Below, piece by piece: positions 31,343-40,094 of a DNA stretch of 64,000 nucleotides. The notes under the pieces were generated by a model, which was given only the letters and a program-made list of their open reading frames with translations, was not told the origin of the DNA and did no database searches. This stretch comes from Burkholderia sp. Bp8992 (GTDB lineage Bacteria > Pseudomonadota > Gammaproteobacteria > Burkholderiales > Burkholderiaceae): NCBI RefSeq assembly GCF_003853705.1, contig NZ_QTQI01000011.1, positions 62,001 to 126,000 on the forward strand. The letters run 5' to 3'. Made by a program: the position numbers and the translations under genes. Position 1 is the first letter of the stretch. Every line of letters begins with the position of its first letter.

Positions 31343-31387
31343 TACGCTGAAAACGATACGTTATATCGTATCCAATTCTTCAGCGTA
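31343..31387. promoter_or_regulatory. nested inverted repeats with a Zur-like core ahead of the TonB receptor
   Basis: The inner site, GATACG-TTATAT-CGTATC (31355-31372), has perfect 6-bp arms. It is enclosed by TACGCTGAA (31343-31351) and TTCAGCGTA (31379-31387), perfect 9-bp outer arms. The outer end lies 51 bases before the receptor start. The inner box likely binds Zur; the outer arms could bind another protein or form a cruciform. Confidence 0.6.
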
Positions 31388-31438
31388 ACGCTTCATCGTG
31401 CTCTCACGGGAACAAACGACCCCATCCCGAAGCGCACC

Positions 31439-33799
31439 ATGAATCTCCATCGCTTGCTACTGTCCCGGGCTGCCGTCCTGGCGTTCACCGCGGTCCTCCA
31501 GGCCGAGACGTTTGCTGCCGACGCCGGCACCACGCTCGCCGGCACCGTCGCTGATGCGCAAGGGCACGCGCTCGCCCACGCCCGCGTCGCGCTCCAGGAC
31601 GCCGATGGCCACGCAGTGGCGCACGTGCAGTCTGGCGCCGACGGCCACTTCCGGTTCGACAACGTCGCGCCCGGTACCTATGCGGCAGTCGTCGACGCCG
31701 CCGGTTATGCGACCGGCACGAGCATCGCGACGGTCGCACAAGGCGAAACGCCCGCGCCGCTCGACGTCAAACTCGGCAAGGACACCGGTACGCTCGACGT
31801 GACGGTCAACGCGAAACGGCTCGATCGCGCGCGCAACGGGCTGCTGCCGGACGTCGGCGCCAGCGTCTACCGGTTCTCGCAGGCCGACATCGACACGCTG
31901 CCCCAAGGTGAGAACACGCCGCTCAACCAGGTGCTGCTCCAGGCGCCGGGGGTGGCCTACGATTCGTACGGTCAATTGCACGTGCGCGGCGATCACGCGA
32001 ACCTGCAATACCGGCTGAACGGCATCATCATCCCCGAGCCGATCAGCGGGTTCGGCCAGTCGCTCGACACGCGGATCGTCGACCAGGTGAACTTCGTCAC
32101 CGGTGCACTGCCTGCGCAATACGGCTATCGGACGGCCGGCGTCGTCGACATCCGCACGAAGTCCGGCGACACCGGTAACGGCGGCACGATCGACGTCTAC
32201 GGCGGCAGCCATCAGACGATCCAGACGAGCGCCGACGTATTCGGTTCGAGCGGCCCGCTCAGCTATTACTTTTCCGGCACGCTCGGCGAGAACAATCTCG
32301 GCATCGAGGCGCCGACGTCGAACGGGAATCCGCTGCACGATCACACGCGGCAAGGCAACGCGTTCGGCTACATCTCGTATCTGCTGAATCCGCTCACGCG
32401 CGCGAGCCTGATGTTCGGCGCAACGAGCAACCGCTTCGAGATCCCGAACACCCCCGGCGTCGCGCCCGCATTTACGCTCAACGGGAACTCGACGTTCGAC
32501 TCGGCCGCGCTCAACGAGACGCAGGCGGAACTGAACAACTTCGCGGTGTTCGCGTTGCAAGGCACGAATGGCGGTGCACTCGACTATCAGGTCGCGCTGT
32601 TCACGCGCTACACGCGCACGAAATTCAATCCTGATCCGGTCGGCGATCTGATTTTCAACGGCGTCGCGTCCGACGATTTCCACAGCAACCGGGCGAACGG
32701 CGTACAGGCCGACTTCACCTATCGCCTGAACGACAGCCATACGTTGCGCGCCGGCCTGATGTTCGAGCGCGAGCACGCGGTCTTCAACGACAACGTCGCC
32801 GTGTTTCCTGTGGACGGCAACGGCAATCCGCTGTCGGATCAGCCGACCACGATTTCGGATTCGCACGACAAGTCCGGCTATCTGGTCAGCCTCTATGCGC
32901 AGGACGAGTGGAAGATCACGCCGAAGCTGACGCTGAACTACGGACTGCGTATCGATCGCATGAACGAATACGTGCAGGCCGGCCAGTTGAGCCCGCGCAT
33001 CGGCCTCGTCTATCGGCCGACCGAATCGACGACGCTGCACGCCGGCTACGCGCGTTATTTCACGCCGCCGGCGTTCGAACTGGTGTCCGATTCGACGATC
33101 GGCACCTTCAATGGAACGACGAACCAGAGCCCGAACACGCAGAACGATCCGGTCAAGCCCGAGCGCAGCCACTATTTCGACGTCGGCATCGCGCAGCGGC
33201 TCACCCCGGCACTCACGGTCGGACTTGACGCGTACTACAAGAAGGTGTCCGATCTGCTCGATGAAGGCCAGTTCGGCAACGCGCTGATCTACACGCCGTT
33301 CAACTACCAGTACGGTCGCGTGTACGGCCTCGAATTCACGTCGAGCTACAAGCAGGGCAACGTTTCCGCCTATCTGAACGTCGCGTATAGCCGCGCGCAG
33401 GGCAAGAACATCGAATCCGCGCAATTCAACTTCGGCCCCGACGAGCTCGCTTACATCGCGAACCATTGGGTCTACCTCGATCACGATCAGCGCATCACGG
33501 CGTCGTTCGGCGGGGCGTATACGCTCGGCAAGACGACCTTCAGCGCCGACGGGATCGTCGGAAGCGGCCTGCGGAGCGGCTTCGCGAATACCGATCGCCT
33601 GCCATGGTACGCACAGGTCAATCTCGGCGTGCTCGAGCACTTCGAGGAACCGATCGTGGGCAAATTCGATGCGCGCGTCGCGCTCGTCAACACGTTCGGC
33701 CGTGTCTATCAACTGCGGGACGGCTCGGGCATCGGCGTCGGCGCGCCGCAATTCGGGCCGCGGCGCGCGATCTATGCCGGGCTGACCAAGCACTTCTGA
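31439..33799 (+). CDS. TonB-dependent outer-membrane receptor, probably for a zinc-linked ligand
   Basis: 786-residue receptor. The signal peptide spans about residues 1-27, with cleavage after A-E-T-F-A-A. A CarboxypepD-regulatory-like domain (about 30-115: L-A-G-T-V-A-D-A, G-H-F-R-F-D-N-V-A-P-G-T-Y) precedes the plug (Q-V-L-L-Q-A-P-G-V, V-R-G-D-H-A-N-L-Q-Y-R-L-N-G). The beta-barrel follows and ends in a terminal Phe (T-K-H-F). The gene leads an exbB-exbD-tonB operon and sits behind Zur-like sites, beside a His-rich metal protein. This points to high-affinity zinc or zincophore uptake (inference). Confidence 0.88.
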   Translation: MNLHRLLLSRAAVLAFTAVLQAETFAADAGTTLAGTVADAQGHALAHARVALQDADGHAVAHVQSGADGHFRFDNVAPGTYAAVVDAAGYATGTSIATVAQGETPAPLDVKLGKDTGTLDVTVNAKRLDRARNGLLPDVGASVYRFSQADIDTLPQGENTPLNQVLLQAPGVAYDSYGQLHVRGDHANLQYRLNGIIIPEPISGFGQSLDTRIVDQVNFVTGALPAQYGYRTAGVVDIRTKSGDTGNGGTIDVYGGSHQTIQTSADVFGSSGPLSYYFSGTLGENNLGIEAPTSNGNPLHDHTRQGNAFGYISYLLNPLTRASLMFGATSNRFEIPNTPGVAPAFTLNGNSTFDSAALNETQAELNNFAVFALQGTNGGALDYQVALFTRYTRTKFNPDPVGDLIFNGVASDDFHSNRANGVQADFTYRLNDSHTLRAGLMFEREHAVFNDNVAVFPVDGNGNPLSDQPTTISDSHDKSGYLVSLYAQDEWKITPKLTLNYGLRIDRMNEYVQAGQLSPRIGLVYRPTESTTLHAGYARYFTPPAFELVSDSTIGTFNGTTNQSPNTQNDPVKPERSHYFDVGIAQRLTPALTVGLDAYYKKVSDLLDEGQFGNALIYTPFNYQYGRVYGLEFTSSYKQGNVSAYLNVAYSRAQGKNIESAQFNFGPDELAYIANHWVYLDHDQRITASFGGAYTLGKTTFSADGIVGSGLRSGFANTDRLPWYAQVNLGVLEHFEEPIVGKFDARVALVNTFGRVYQLRDGSGIGVGAPQFGPRRAIYAGLTKHF

Positions 33800-33855
33800 T
33801 TCCCCGACTTGAACGAGGTGACACGATGAATGAATAGACAAGTCTCGCCGATGCG

Positions 33856-34416
33856 GTGCGCATCGGCGGCTGGGTCGTTTATCCGCTCAGCGTGCTCGCG
33901 GTTGTCGCGCTCACGATCATGCTCGACCGCGCGTATGTGTTCTGGCGCCATGCGAGCGGTCGGGTCGGCGCTGCGTCCACGTTGCCGGACCGGCACGTCA
34001 TGCAACGGCTCGCAGTGATTCTGGATCACGGTGCGACGCCGCTCTGGCATGTCGAGGCGAAGCTCGAGGCTGCCGCCCAGCAGATCGAGCGGGACATGAG
34101 CCGCGGCCTGTGGCTGCTCGAGACGATCGTGACGGCGGCACCGCTGCTCGGCCTGCTCGGCACGATCGTCGGGATGATGCATTCGTTCCGGCTCATCGGC
34201 GGAGACGGGCTCGTGAGCCCTGCCGGTGTGTCGGGCGGCATCGCGCAAGCGCTCGTCGCGACCGCGATCGGCCTCGTCATCGCGCTCGTTTCGCTGTTCG
34301 CGTTCAACTACTTTTCGCGGCGCGTGGACAGGCTGATGGACGATCTCGAATCGCATGCGAACGAACGGCTCGTGGAACTGAGGCTCGCGCGCGAGCACGC
34401 GGGAGCTTCGTCATGA
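33856..34416 (+). CDS. exbB: ExbB/TolQ-family proton channel, start disrupted
   Basis: Energy-transducing inner-membrane protein with three membrane helices (near 5-22, about 88-108 and 130-150) and the family stretch L-L-G-L-L-G-T-I-V-G-M. As read, translation must begin at the GTG at 33856, giving 186 residues, but this GTG has no ribosome site. The natural start is the ATG at 33826, with GAGGTG five bases before it. That frame reads M-N-E-stop-T-S-L-A-D-A then joins this ORF, so codon 4 is an amber TAG. Either expression is reduced, or the GTG is used. exbD overlaps the stop by ATGA. Confidence 0.82.
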   Translation: MRIGGWVVYPLSVLAVVALTIMLDRAYVFWRHASGRVGAASTLPDRHVMQRLAVILDHGATPLWHVEAKLEAAAQQIERDMSRGLWLLETIVTAAPLLGLLGTIVGMMHSFRLIGGDGLVSPAGVSGGIAQALVATAIGLVIALVSLFAFNYFSRRVDRLMDDLESHANERLVELRLAREHAGASS

Positions 34417-34811
34417 AGCTGCGCCGCTCGCGTGCGTCGAAGCGCGGTCGTATCGAGATCATTCCGATGATCGACGTGATGTTCTTCCTGCTCGCGACGT
34501 TCATGCTGACTTCGCTCGCGATGCAGCGTCTCGACGCGCTGGGGATCGATCTGCCCCGCGGACGCGCGCAGCAGTTGCAGGCGGAGCGGCCATTGACGCT
34601 ATCCGTGAACCGCACGAACCAGATCTTCATCAATCAGCAACCGGTGCCGCTCGACCGCGTCAACGATGCCGTCGCGCGTCTGCTCGGACGGAACCACGAC
34701 ATCGTGATCGCGGCGGACGACGGCGCGACGCATGGCATCGTCGTGCAGGCGATGCTCGAAGCCCGGCGCGCCGGGGCCGAGCATTTTCTCGTCGCGGTTC
34801 ATCGTGACTAG
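34413..34811 (+). CDS. exbD: ExbD/TolR-family protein
   Basis: 132-residue protein with one N-terminal membrane helix containing the conserved protonatable Asp (I-I-P-M-I-D-V-M-F-F-L-L). The periplasmic domain has L-T-L-S-V-N and I-V-I-A-A-D-D. It works with ExbB to energise TonB. The start overlaps the exbB stop (ATGA) and the end overlaps tonB by 8 bases. Confidence 0.9.
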   Translation: MKLRRSRASKRGRIEIIPMIDVMFFLLATFMLTSLAMQRLDALGIDLPRGRAQQLQAERPLTLSVNRTNQIFINQQPVPLDRVNDAVARLLGRNHDIVIAADDGATHGIVVQAMLEARRAGAEHFLVAVHRD

Positions 34812-35517
34812 GGACCCGCTCGAAGCAGGTTCGCAGCTCGACCCGTCCGGGTATCGGTTCGCGGGCACCGTCGTGGTCGCCGGCGCAATCTGGTGCGCAT
34901 TTCTCCTGAGCTCGACGCGGCTGTTTTCCGGCGATGCGCCGGTTCGACAGGCGCCGAAGGCGATTCAGATGCAACTGGTCGAACTGCCCCCGCCGGCGCC
35001 GAATGCGCCGCAGCCTGTGCATGTGGCGCCGAAGGCAGCACCTGCGCGGAACCCTGTATCGAAGGCGTTGCCGGTTCGGCCCGCCACGCCTGCGAAACAG
35101 GCTGAAGCGACACCGTCGCATGACGTGCCGCCCGCTCGGCAACCGGCGCGGCCGGATCAGGCACAGTCCGCCAAAGCATCGACCGACGAAGCGCGGCTCG
35201 CGTCTGCGCCGAATGCGGCATCCGCTGCAACGCATTCGGCCGCAGCGGGAAACGCGCAGGCAAGGTTGATCTCGCAGCCGCTGCCCGTGCTGCCGGACGA
35301 TCTGCGTGAAGACGGCTATCAAGCCGTCGCGGTGGCGCGCTTTCTCGTTCACGCGGACGGCACGTTCGACATCGACCTCGTCAAACCGACAGCGAATCCC
35401 CGGCTCAATCAGATCCTGCTCGAGACGCTGCGCCGGTGGCGCTTTTTCCCCGCGATGGAAAACGGCCGCCCCGTCGAGAGCCGACAGGACGTACGCGTGC
35501 ATTTCAACGTGAACTGA
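34804..35517 (+). CDS. tonB: TonB-like energy transducer
   Basis: 237 residues from a GTG at 34804 that overlaps exbD. A single N-terminal membrane helix (residues 17-38) is followed by a Pro/Ala/Lys-rich spacer (about 45-140) and a TonB C-terminal domain (about 165-237: A-R-F-L-V-H-A-D-G, L-R-R-W-R-F-F-P-A). The helix contains no His, although the classic TonB helix has one that couples to ExbB. The dedicated ExbB may work differently. The start is inferred; no strong ribosome site is visible. Confidence 0.84.
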   Translation: MTRDPLEAGSQLDPSGYRFAGTVVVAGAIWCAFLLSSTRLFSGDAPVRQAPKAIQMQLVELPPPAPNAPQPVHVAPKAAPARNPVSKALPVRPATPAKQAEATPSHDVPPARQPARPDQAQSAKASTDEARLASAPNAASAATHSAAAGNAQARLISQPLPVLPDDLREDGYQAVAVARFLVHADGTFDIDLVKPTANPRLNQILLETLRRWRFFPAMENGRPVESRQDVRVHFNVN

Positions 35518-35741
35518 GCGGCCTCGAGTGGCTCGCGCGAAGCGTCCCGATCGTTCTTCGTCGCCCAAGCCGGAAGCCGAGCCGGCACCGCCGCTCGTTT
35601 TCCCCTCAGGAAAACCCTGATTCTCCCGGTAGAGCGCCGGTTTCAAGCCGATTTCCCGATGCCGCAGGCGGCCACATCGCACCCGCAACCACGCGATGGC
35701 GCGAATACCCGCGGCCACGCTCCATCAAGCCTTCCAGCCCG
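35518..35741. other. intergenic region after tonB
   Basis: No gene or clear terminator is visible in these bases. The expected divergent LysR regulator gene (BenM/CatM type) that normally borders such operators is absent here. Confidence 0.5.
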
Positions 35742-35764
35742 CATACCTAGCCAAGAAAGGTATG
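35742..35764. promoter_or_regulatory. first CatM/BenM-like dyad
   Basis: CATACC-N11-GGTATG, 6-bp perfect arms. Its centre is 56 bp upstream of the centre of the second site. The half-sites match the ATAC/GTAT pattern of BenM/CatM, although the spacing is wider than N7. Confidence 0.45.
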
Positions 35765-35801
35765 GCGCGCCGCAATATTTCGCGTTGTAAGCGCGATTTC
35801 A

Positions 35802-35816
35802 ATACCCGTCAGGTAT
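35802..35816. promoter_or_regulatory. BenM/CatM consensus operator ATAC-N7-GTAT
   Basis: ATAC-CCGTCAG-GTAT matches the known consensus for muconate-responsive LysR regulators exactly, extended to 5-bp arms ATACC/GGTAT. It lies 21 bases before a -35-like TTGGAC. Confidence 0.65.
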
Positions 35817-35837
35817 CAAAAAGCGCAATCAAAAGTA

Positions 35838-35868
35838 TTGGACGCTCCATTTCCCCGCCGCGTATAAA
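35838..35868 (+). promoter_or_regulatory. likely promoter of the cat-ben unit
   Basis: TTGGAC (35838-35843), 19-base spacer, TATAAA (35863-35868). The long spacer is typical of activator-dependent promoters and the operator sits immediately upstream. It probably was the catB promoter and now drives catA-benABCD. Confidence 0.45.
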
Positions 35869-35876
35869 TCCGTTCC

Positions 35877-36059
35877 ATGAACAGCCCCCACGCAGCGCGC
35901 CCCATGTTCTCCGCGACCATCGAACGCATCGAAACCCGCGGCGGCGACGTGACCGGTATCGGTAAAGGCACGACCGTCGCGGGGAGGGCCTACGGTCCGG
36001 AACGCCCGGAAGCGATGAAGCGCACGATCGACGTGTCCGTCCTACGTGCGACAGGCTGA
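35877..36059 (+). pseudogene. catB: remnant of catB (muconate cycloisomerase), internally deleted and truncated
   Basis: The 60-codon reading frame preserves the start of CatB. A-T-I-E-R-I-E-T is followed by T-G-I-G-K-G-T-T-V-A-G, A-Y-G-P-E-R-P-E-A-M-K and T-I-D. In intact CatB about 35-40 residues lie between the first two blocks, and about 300 residues follow the last. Here both are missing, with the frame kept open across the joint. It lies behind the CatM-like operators and 67 bases before catA, the expected position for catB. It cannot encode an active enzyme. Confidence 0.75.
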
Positions 36060-36126
36060 CGAAAGTCGCGCGGTAATCGAGTCGGGCAAAGACCGTCATC
36101 CCCCAAATACACATGGAGACACCATC

Positions 36127-37071
36127 ATGAGCGTCAAGGTTTTCGAAACCCGGGAAGTGCAGGATCTGCTGAAGGCTGCGTCGAACGCGGGCGGGAACGG
36201 TGCGAAGGGCGGCAACGCACGTACGCAGCAGGTCGTGCTGCGCCTGCTCGGCGACCTGTTCAAGGCGATCGACGATCTCGACATCACGCCCGACGAAGTG
36301 TGGGCCGGCGTGAACTATCTAAACAAGCTTGGTCAGGATGGCGAAGCCGCGCTGCTCGCGGCCGGCCTCGGTCTCGAGAAATATCTCGACATCCGGATGG
36401 ATGCCGAGGACAAGGCACTCGGCGTCGACGGCGGCACGCCGCGCACGATCGAGGGGCCGCTGTACGTCGCGGGCGCACCGGTGCGCGACGGCGTCGCGAA
36501 GATCGACCTCGACGCGGACGAAGGCGCGGGCCCGCTGGTGATCCACGGCACGGTCAAGGATCTCGACGGCAAGCCGGTGGCCGGCGCGTTGGTCGAATGC
36601 TGGCACGCGAATTCGCACGGCTTCTATTCGCACTTCGACCCGACCGGCAAGCAGAGCGACTTCAACCTGCGCGGCGCGGTGAAGACGGGCGCCGACGGCA
36701 AGTATGAATTCCGCACGCTGATGCCGGTCGGCTACGGTTGCCCGCCGCACGGCGCGACGCAGCAACTGCTGAACGGCCTCGGCCGTCACGGCAACCGCCC
36801 CGCGCACGTGCACTTCTTCGTCGACAGCCACGATCACCGCAAGCTGACGACGCAGTTCAACATCGCCGGCGATCCGCTGATCTGGGATGACTTCGCGTAT
36901 GCGACGCGCGAGGAGCTGATTCCGCCCGTGGTCGAAAAGACCGGCGGCACGGCGCTCGGCATGAAGGCCGATGCGTACCAGGACATCGAGTTCAACTTCG
37001 TGCTGACGCCGCTCGTGCAGGGCAAGGACAACCAGATCGTCGAACGCCTGCGCGCTTCCGCCACGGTATAA
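36127..37071 (+). CDS. catA: catechol 1,2-dioxygenase
   Basis: 314-residue intradiol dioxygenase that opens catechol to cis,cis-muconate using non-haem Fe(III). The N-terminal helical dimer domain (to about 105) is followed by the dioxygenase core. Likely iron ligands are Tyr in G-P-L-Y-V-A-G-A-P or S-H-G-F-Y-S-H, Tyr in M-P-V-G-Y-G, and the His pair in [12 protein letters not shown] lies eight bases before the ATG at 36127. It is now the first intact gene of the cat-ben unit; a GC hairpin separates it from benA. Confidence 0.95.
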   Translation: MSVKVFETREVQDLLKAASNAGGNGAKGGNARTQQVVLRLLGDLFKAIDDLDITPDEVWAGVNYLNKLGQDGEAALLAAGLGLEKYLDIRMDAEDKALGVDGGTPRTIEGPLYVAGAPVRDGVAKIDLDADEGAGPLVIHGTVKDLDGKPVAGALVECWHANSHGFYSHFDPTGKQSDFNLRGAVKTGADGKYEFRTLMPVGYGCPPHGATQQLLNGLGRHGNRPAHVHFFVDSHDHRKLTTQFNIAGDPLIWDDFAYATREELIPPVVEKTGGTALGMKADAYQDIEFNFVLTPLVQGKDNQIVERLRASATV

Positions 37072-37078
37072 CCGCCGG

Positions 37079-37111
37079 CGGCAGGGTGGCGCGCATGCGC
37101 CGCCGCTGCCG
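37079..37111 (+). other. intergenic stem-loop between catA and benA
   Basis: CGGCAG (37079-37084) pairs with CTGCCG (37106-37111) around an inner GGCGC-GCAT-GCGCC stem. No U-tract follows. It could attenuate read-through or protect mRNA ends to set the catA/ben ratio. Confidence 0.4.
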
Positions 37112-37187
37112 GCCGGTCCCCCGAGATTCAACCGAAACCGATGCGAGCGTGCTTGCAGGACGCGGCACGCGCATGGGAGGAGTCAAC

Positions 37188-38546
37188 ATGTCCGCCACGA
37201 TCGACCACACCAACGAGCTGGATCACCTGCTGGAAACCGCCGTGCAGGATGACAAGGAGAACGGAATTTTCCGTTGCCGCCGCGACATCTTCACGAACGT
37301 GGCACTGTACGAGCTCGAGATGAAGCACATCTTCGAGAGCAACTGGGTGTACCTAGCGCACGAAAGCCAGATTCCGGCCAACAACGACTACTACACGACG
37401 TGGATCGGCCGCCAGCCGATCGTGATCACGCGCGACAAGACCGGCGAGCTGCATGCGGTCATCAATGCGTGCGCGCACAAGGGCGCGATGCTGTGCCGCC
37501 GCAAGCACGGCAACAAGGGCAGCTTTACCTGCCCGTTCCACGGCTGGACCTTCTCGAACACCGGCAAGCTGCTGAAGGTGAAGGACGAGAAGACGACCGA
37601 GTATCCGGTGCAGTTCAACACGCATGGTTCGCACGACCTGAAGAAGGTCGCACGCTTCGCGAACTATCGCGGGTTCCTGTTCGGCAGCCTCAACGCCGAC
37701 GTGCTGCCGCTCGAGGACTACCTCGGCGAAGCGCGCGTGATCATCGACCAGATCGTCGACCAGGCGCCGAACGGGCTCGAAGTGCTGCGCGGCAACTCGT
37801 CCTACATCTACGAAGGCAACTGGAAGATGCAGATGGAGAACGGCTGCGACGGCTACCACGTCAGCACCGTGCACTGGAACTACGCGGCGACGATGGGCCG
37901 CCGCAAGGAAGACGGCACCAAGGCTGTCGACGCGAACAGCTGGAGCAAGTCGGTCGCGGGCGTGTACGGGTTCGACAACGGCCACATCCTGCTGTGGACC
38001 AAGACGATGAATCCGGAAGTGCGGCCCGTGTACCAGCATCGTGACGAAATCAAGGCGCGCGTCGGCGACGTGCAGGCCGATTTCATCGTGAACCAGACGC
38101 GCAACCTGTGCGTGTACCCGAACGTGTTCCTGATGGACCAGTTCAGCACGCAGATCCGCGTGGTGCGGCCGCTCGATGTCGACAAGACCGAAGTCAGCAT
38201 CTTCTGCTTCGCGCCGAAGGGCGAGAGCGAAACCGATCGCACGACGCGGATTCGCCAGTACGAGGATTTCTTCAACGTGACGGGCATGGGCACGGCCGAC
38301 GACCTGGAAGAATTCCGCGCGTGCCAGGCCGGCTATGCGGGCATCACGGCGATGTGGAACGACCTGTCGCGCGGCGCGCCGCTGTGGGTACACGGGCCGG
38401 ACGATAACGCGAAGAAGATGGGGCTGAACCCGCGCATCTCGGGCGAGCGCAGCGAGGACGAAGGGCTGTTCGTGTGCCAGCACGAACATTGGGTGAACGT
38501 GATGCGCGATGCGCTGAAGAAGGAACGCGGGGAGGTGGCGGCATGA
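37188..38546 (+). CDS. benA: benzoate 1,2-dioxygenase, alpha subunit
   Basis: 452-residue large oxygenase subunit that converts benzoate to the cis-1,2-dihydrodiol. The Rieske centre is C-A-H (near 97) and C-P-F-H-G-W. The mononuclear iron site is [15 protein letters not shown] seven bases before the ATG at 37188 fixes the start; longer in-frame extensions have no such site. Sequence agrees with BenA/XylX rather than anthranilate dioxygenase by family memory. Its stop overlaps benB (ATGA). Confidence 0.93.
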   Translation: MSATIDHTNELDHLLETAVQDDKENGIFRCRRDIFTNVALYELEMKHIFESNWVYLAHESQIPANNDYYTTWIGRQPIVITRDKTGELHAVINACAHKGAMLCRRKHGNKGSFTCPFHGWTFSNTGKLLKVKDEKTTEYPVQFNTHGSHDLKKVARFANYRGFLFGSLNADVLPLEDYLGEARVIIDQIVDQAPNGLEVLRGNSSYIYEGNWKMQMENGCDGYHVSTVHWNYAATMGRRKEDGTKAVDANSWSKSVAGVYGFDNGHILLWTKTMNPEVRPVYQHRDEIKARVGDVQADFIVNQTRNLCVYPNVFLMDQFSTQIRVVRPLDVDKTEVSIFCFAPKGESETDRTTRIRQYEDFFNVTGMGTADDLEEFRACQAGYAGITAMWNDLSRGAPLWVHGPDDNAKKMGLNPRISGERSEDEGLFVCQHEHWVNVMRDALKKERGEVAA

Positions 38547-39031
38547 GCTTCGATTACCGGACCATTTGCGCGGCGCTGTATCGCGAAGCGCGCCTGCTCG
38601 ACGATCGTCAGTGGGACGAGTGGCTGACCTGCTACACGGAAGACGTCACGTACTGGATGCCCGCATGGGACGACGACGACCGACCGACCGACGATCACCA
38701 GAGCCAGATCTCGCTGATGTATTACCCGGACCGCGGCGGCCTCGAGGATCGCGTGTTCCGGATCAAGACCGAGCGCAGCGGCGCGTCGACGCCCGAGCCG
38801 CGTACCAGCCACAACGTGACGAACGTCGAGGTGCTGGCCGAGCGCGATGACGAAGTGGACGTGCGCTACAACTTTCACACGCTGAACCATCGCTACCGCG
38901 TGACCGATCACTTCTTCGGCACGATGTTCGTCACGTTGCGCCGGGCTGGCGATGCGCTGCTGATTTCGCACAAGAAGATCGTGCTGAAGAACGACTACAT
39001 CCGGCAGGTGCTCGACGTGTATCACGTCTGA
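38543..39031 (+). CDS. benB: benzoate 1,2-dioxygenase, beta subunit
   Basis: 162-residue small subunit of the ring-hydroxylating dioxygenase, with the family's cone fold pattern ([24 protein letters not shown]). Structural partner of BenA in an alpha3-beta3 complex. Coupled to benA by a 4-base overlap and followed by benC after 40 bases. Confidence 0.94.
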   Translation: MSFDYRTICAALYREARLLDDRQWDEWLTCYTEDVTYWMPAWDDDDRPTDDHQSQISLMYYPDRGGLEDRVFRIKTERSGASTPEPRTSHNVTNVEVLAERDDEVDVRYNFHTLNHRYRVTDHFFGTMFVTLRRAGDALLISHKKIVLKNDYIRQVLDVYHV

Positions 39032-39071
39032 CGCTCGTTGCCATGTCATGAAAGGAAGTGGAGGTGACGCC

Positions 39072-40094
39072 ATGTCCAGCTACAAGATTGCACTGAATTT
39101 CGAGGACGGGGTAACCCGCTTCATCGATTGCAAGGCCGGCGAGAAGGTTCTCGACGCGGCCTTCCGCGCGAAGATCAACCTGCCGATGGATTGCTCCGAC
39201 GGCGTATGCGGCACCTGCAAGTGCCGCGCCGAAAGCGGCAGCTACGACCTCGGCGACGACTACATCGACGACGCGCTCACCGAGGACGAGAAGGACGGCG
39301 GCCTCGTACTGACGTGCCAGATGGTGCCGCAGAGCGATTGCGTGATCGCGGTGCCGACCTCGTCGGTCGCGTGCAAGACCGGCCAGAGCGGCTTTGCCGC
39401 GACGGTCACGAAGGTCGAGCAGCACAACGATGCGGCCGTCGTGCTCGAACTCGACGTCGGCGCGGCCGCACCCGTGTTCCTGCCGGGGCAGTACGTGAAC
39501 ATCGACGTGCCCGCGAGCGGCCAGCACCGCTCGTATTCGTTCTCGTCGGCACCGGCCGACGCAAAGGTCAGCTTCCTGATCAAGAAGATTCCCGGCGGCG
39601 TGATGAGCACGTGGCTCGAATCGGCGCAGCCGGGCGACACGCTGCAGTTGCACGGCCCGCTCGGCAGCTTCTACCTGCGCGACGTGCAGCGGCCGCTGCT
39701 GTTCCTCGCCGGCGGCACGGGCCTCGCGCCGTTCCTGTCGATGCTCGAAGTGCTGGCGCGCAGCGGCTCGCAGCAGAAGGTGCACCTGATCTACGGCGTG
39801 ACGCGCGATCTCGATCTCGTGCTGGTCGACGCGATCGAAGCGGTTGCGGCGAAACTGCCGAACTTCAGCTTTTCGACGGTCGTCGCGGATGCCGCGTCGA
39901 GCCATCCGCGCAAGGGCTGGGTCACGCAGCACATCCCGGCCGATGCGCTGAACGACGGCGATGTCGACGTGTACCTGTGCGGGCCGCCGCCGATGGTCGA
40001 CGCGGTGCGCAAGTACTTCGACGACGAAGGCGTGAAGCCGAACAGCTTCCACTACGAGAAGTTCACCCCCAACGTCACGGCAAAGGCGGCATGA
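39072..40094 (+). CDS. benC: benzoate 1,2-dioxygenase electron-transfer component
   Basis: 340-residue reductase that feeds NADH electrons to BenAB. The N-terminal 2Fe-2S ferredoxin domain has C-S-D-G-V-C-G-T-C and a distal Cys in L-T-C-Q-M. An FAD domain (R-S-Y-S-F-S-S-A) and an NAD domain (G-G-T-G-L-A-P-F-L, C-G-P-P-P-M) follow. GGAGGTG precedes the ATG at 39072. The stop overlaps benD (ATGA). Confidence 0.94.
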   Translation: MSSYKIALNFEDGVTRFIDCKAGEKVLDAAFRAKINLPMDCSDGVCGTCKCRAESGSYDLGDDYIDDALTEDEKDGGLVLTCQMVPQSDCVIAVPTSSVACKTGQSGFAATVTKVEQHNDAAVVLELDVGAAAPVFLPGQYVNIDVPASGQHRSYSFSSAPADAKVSFLIKKIPGGVMSTWLESAQPGDTLQLHGPLGSFYLRDVQRPLLFLAGGTGLAPFLSMLEVLARSGSQQKVHLIYGVTRDLDLVLVDAIEAVAAKLPNFSFSTVVADAASSHPRKGWVTQHIPADALNDGDVDVYLCGPPPMVDAVRKYFDDEGVKPNSFHYEKFTPNVTAKAA

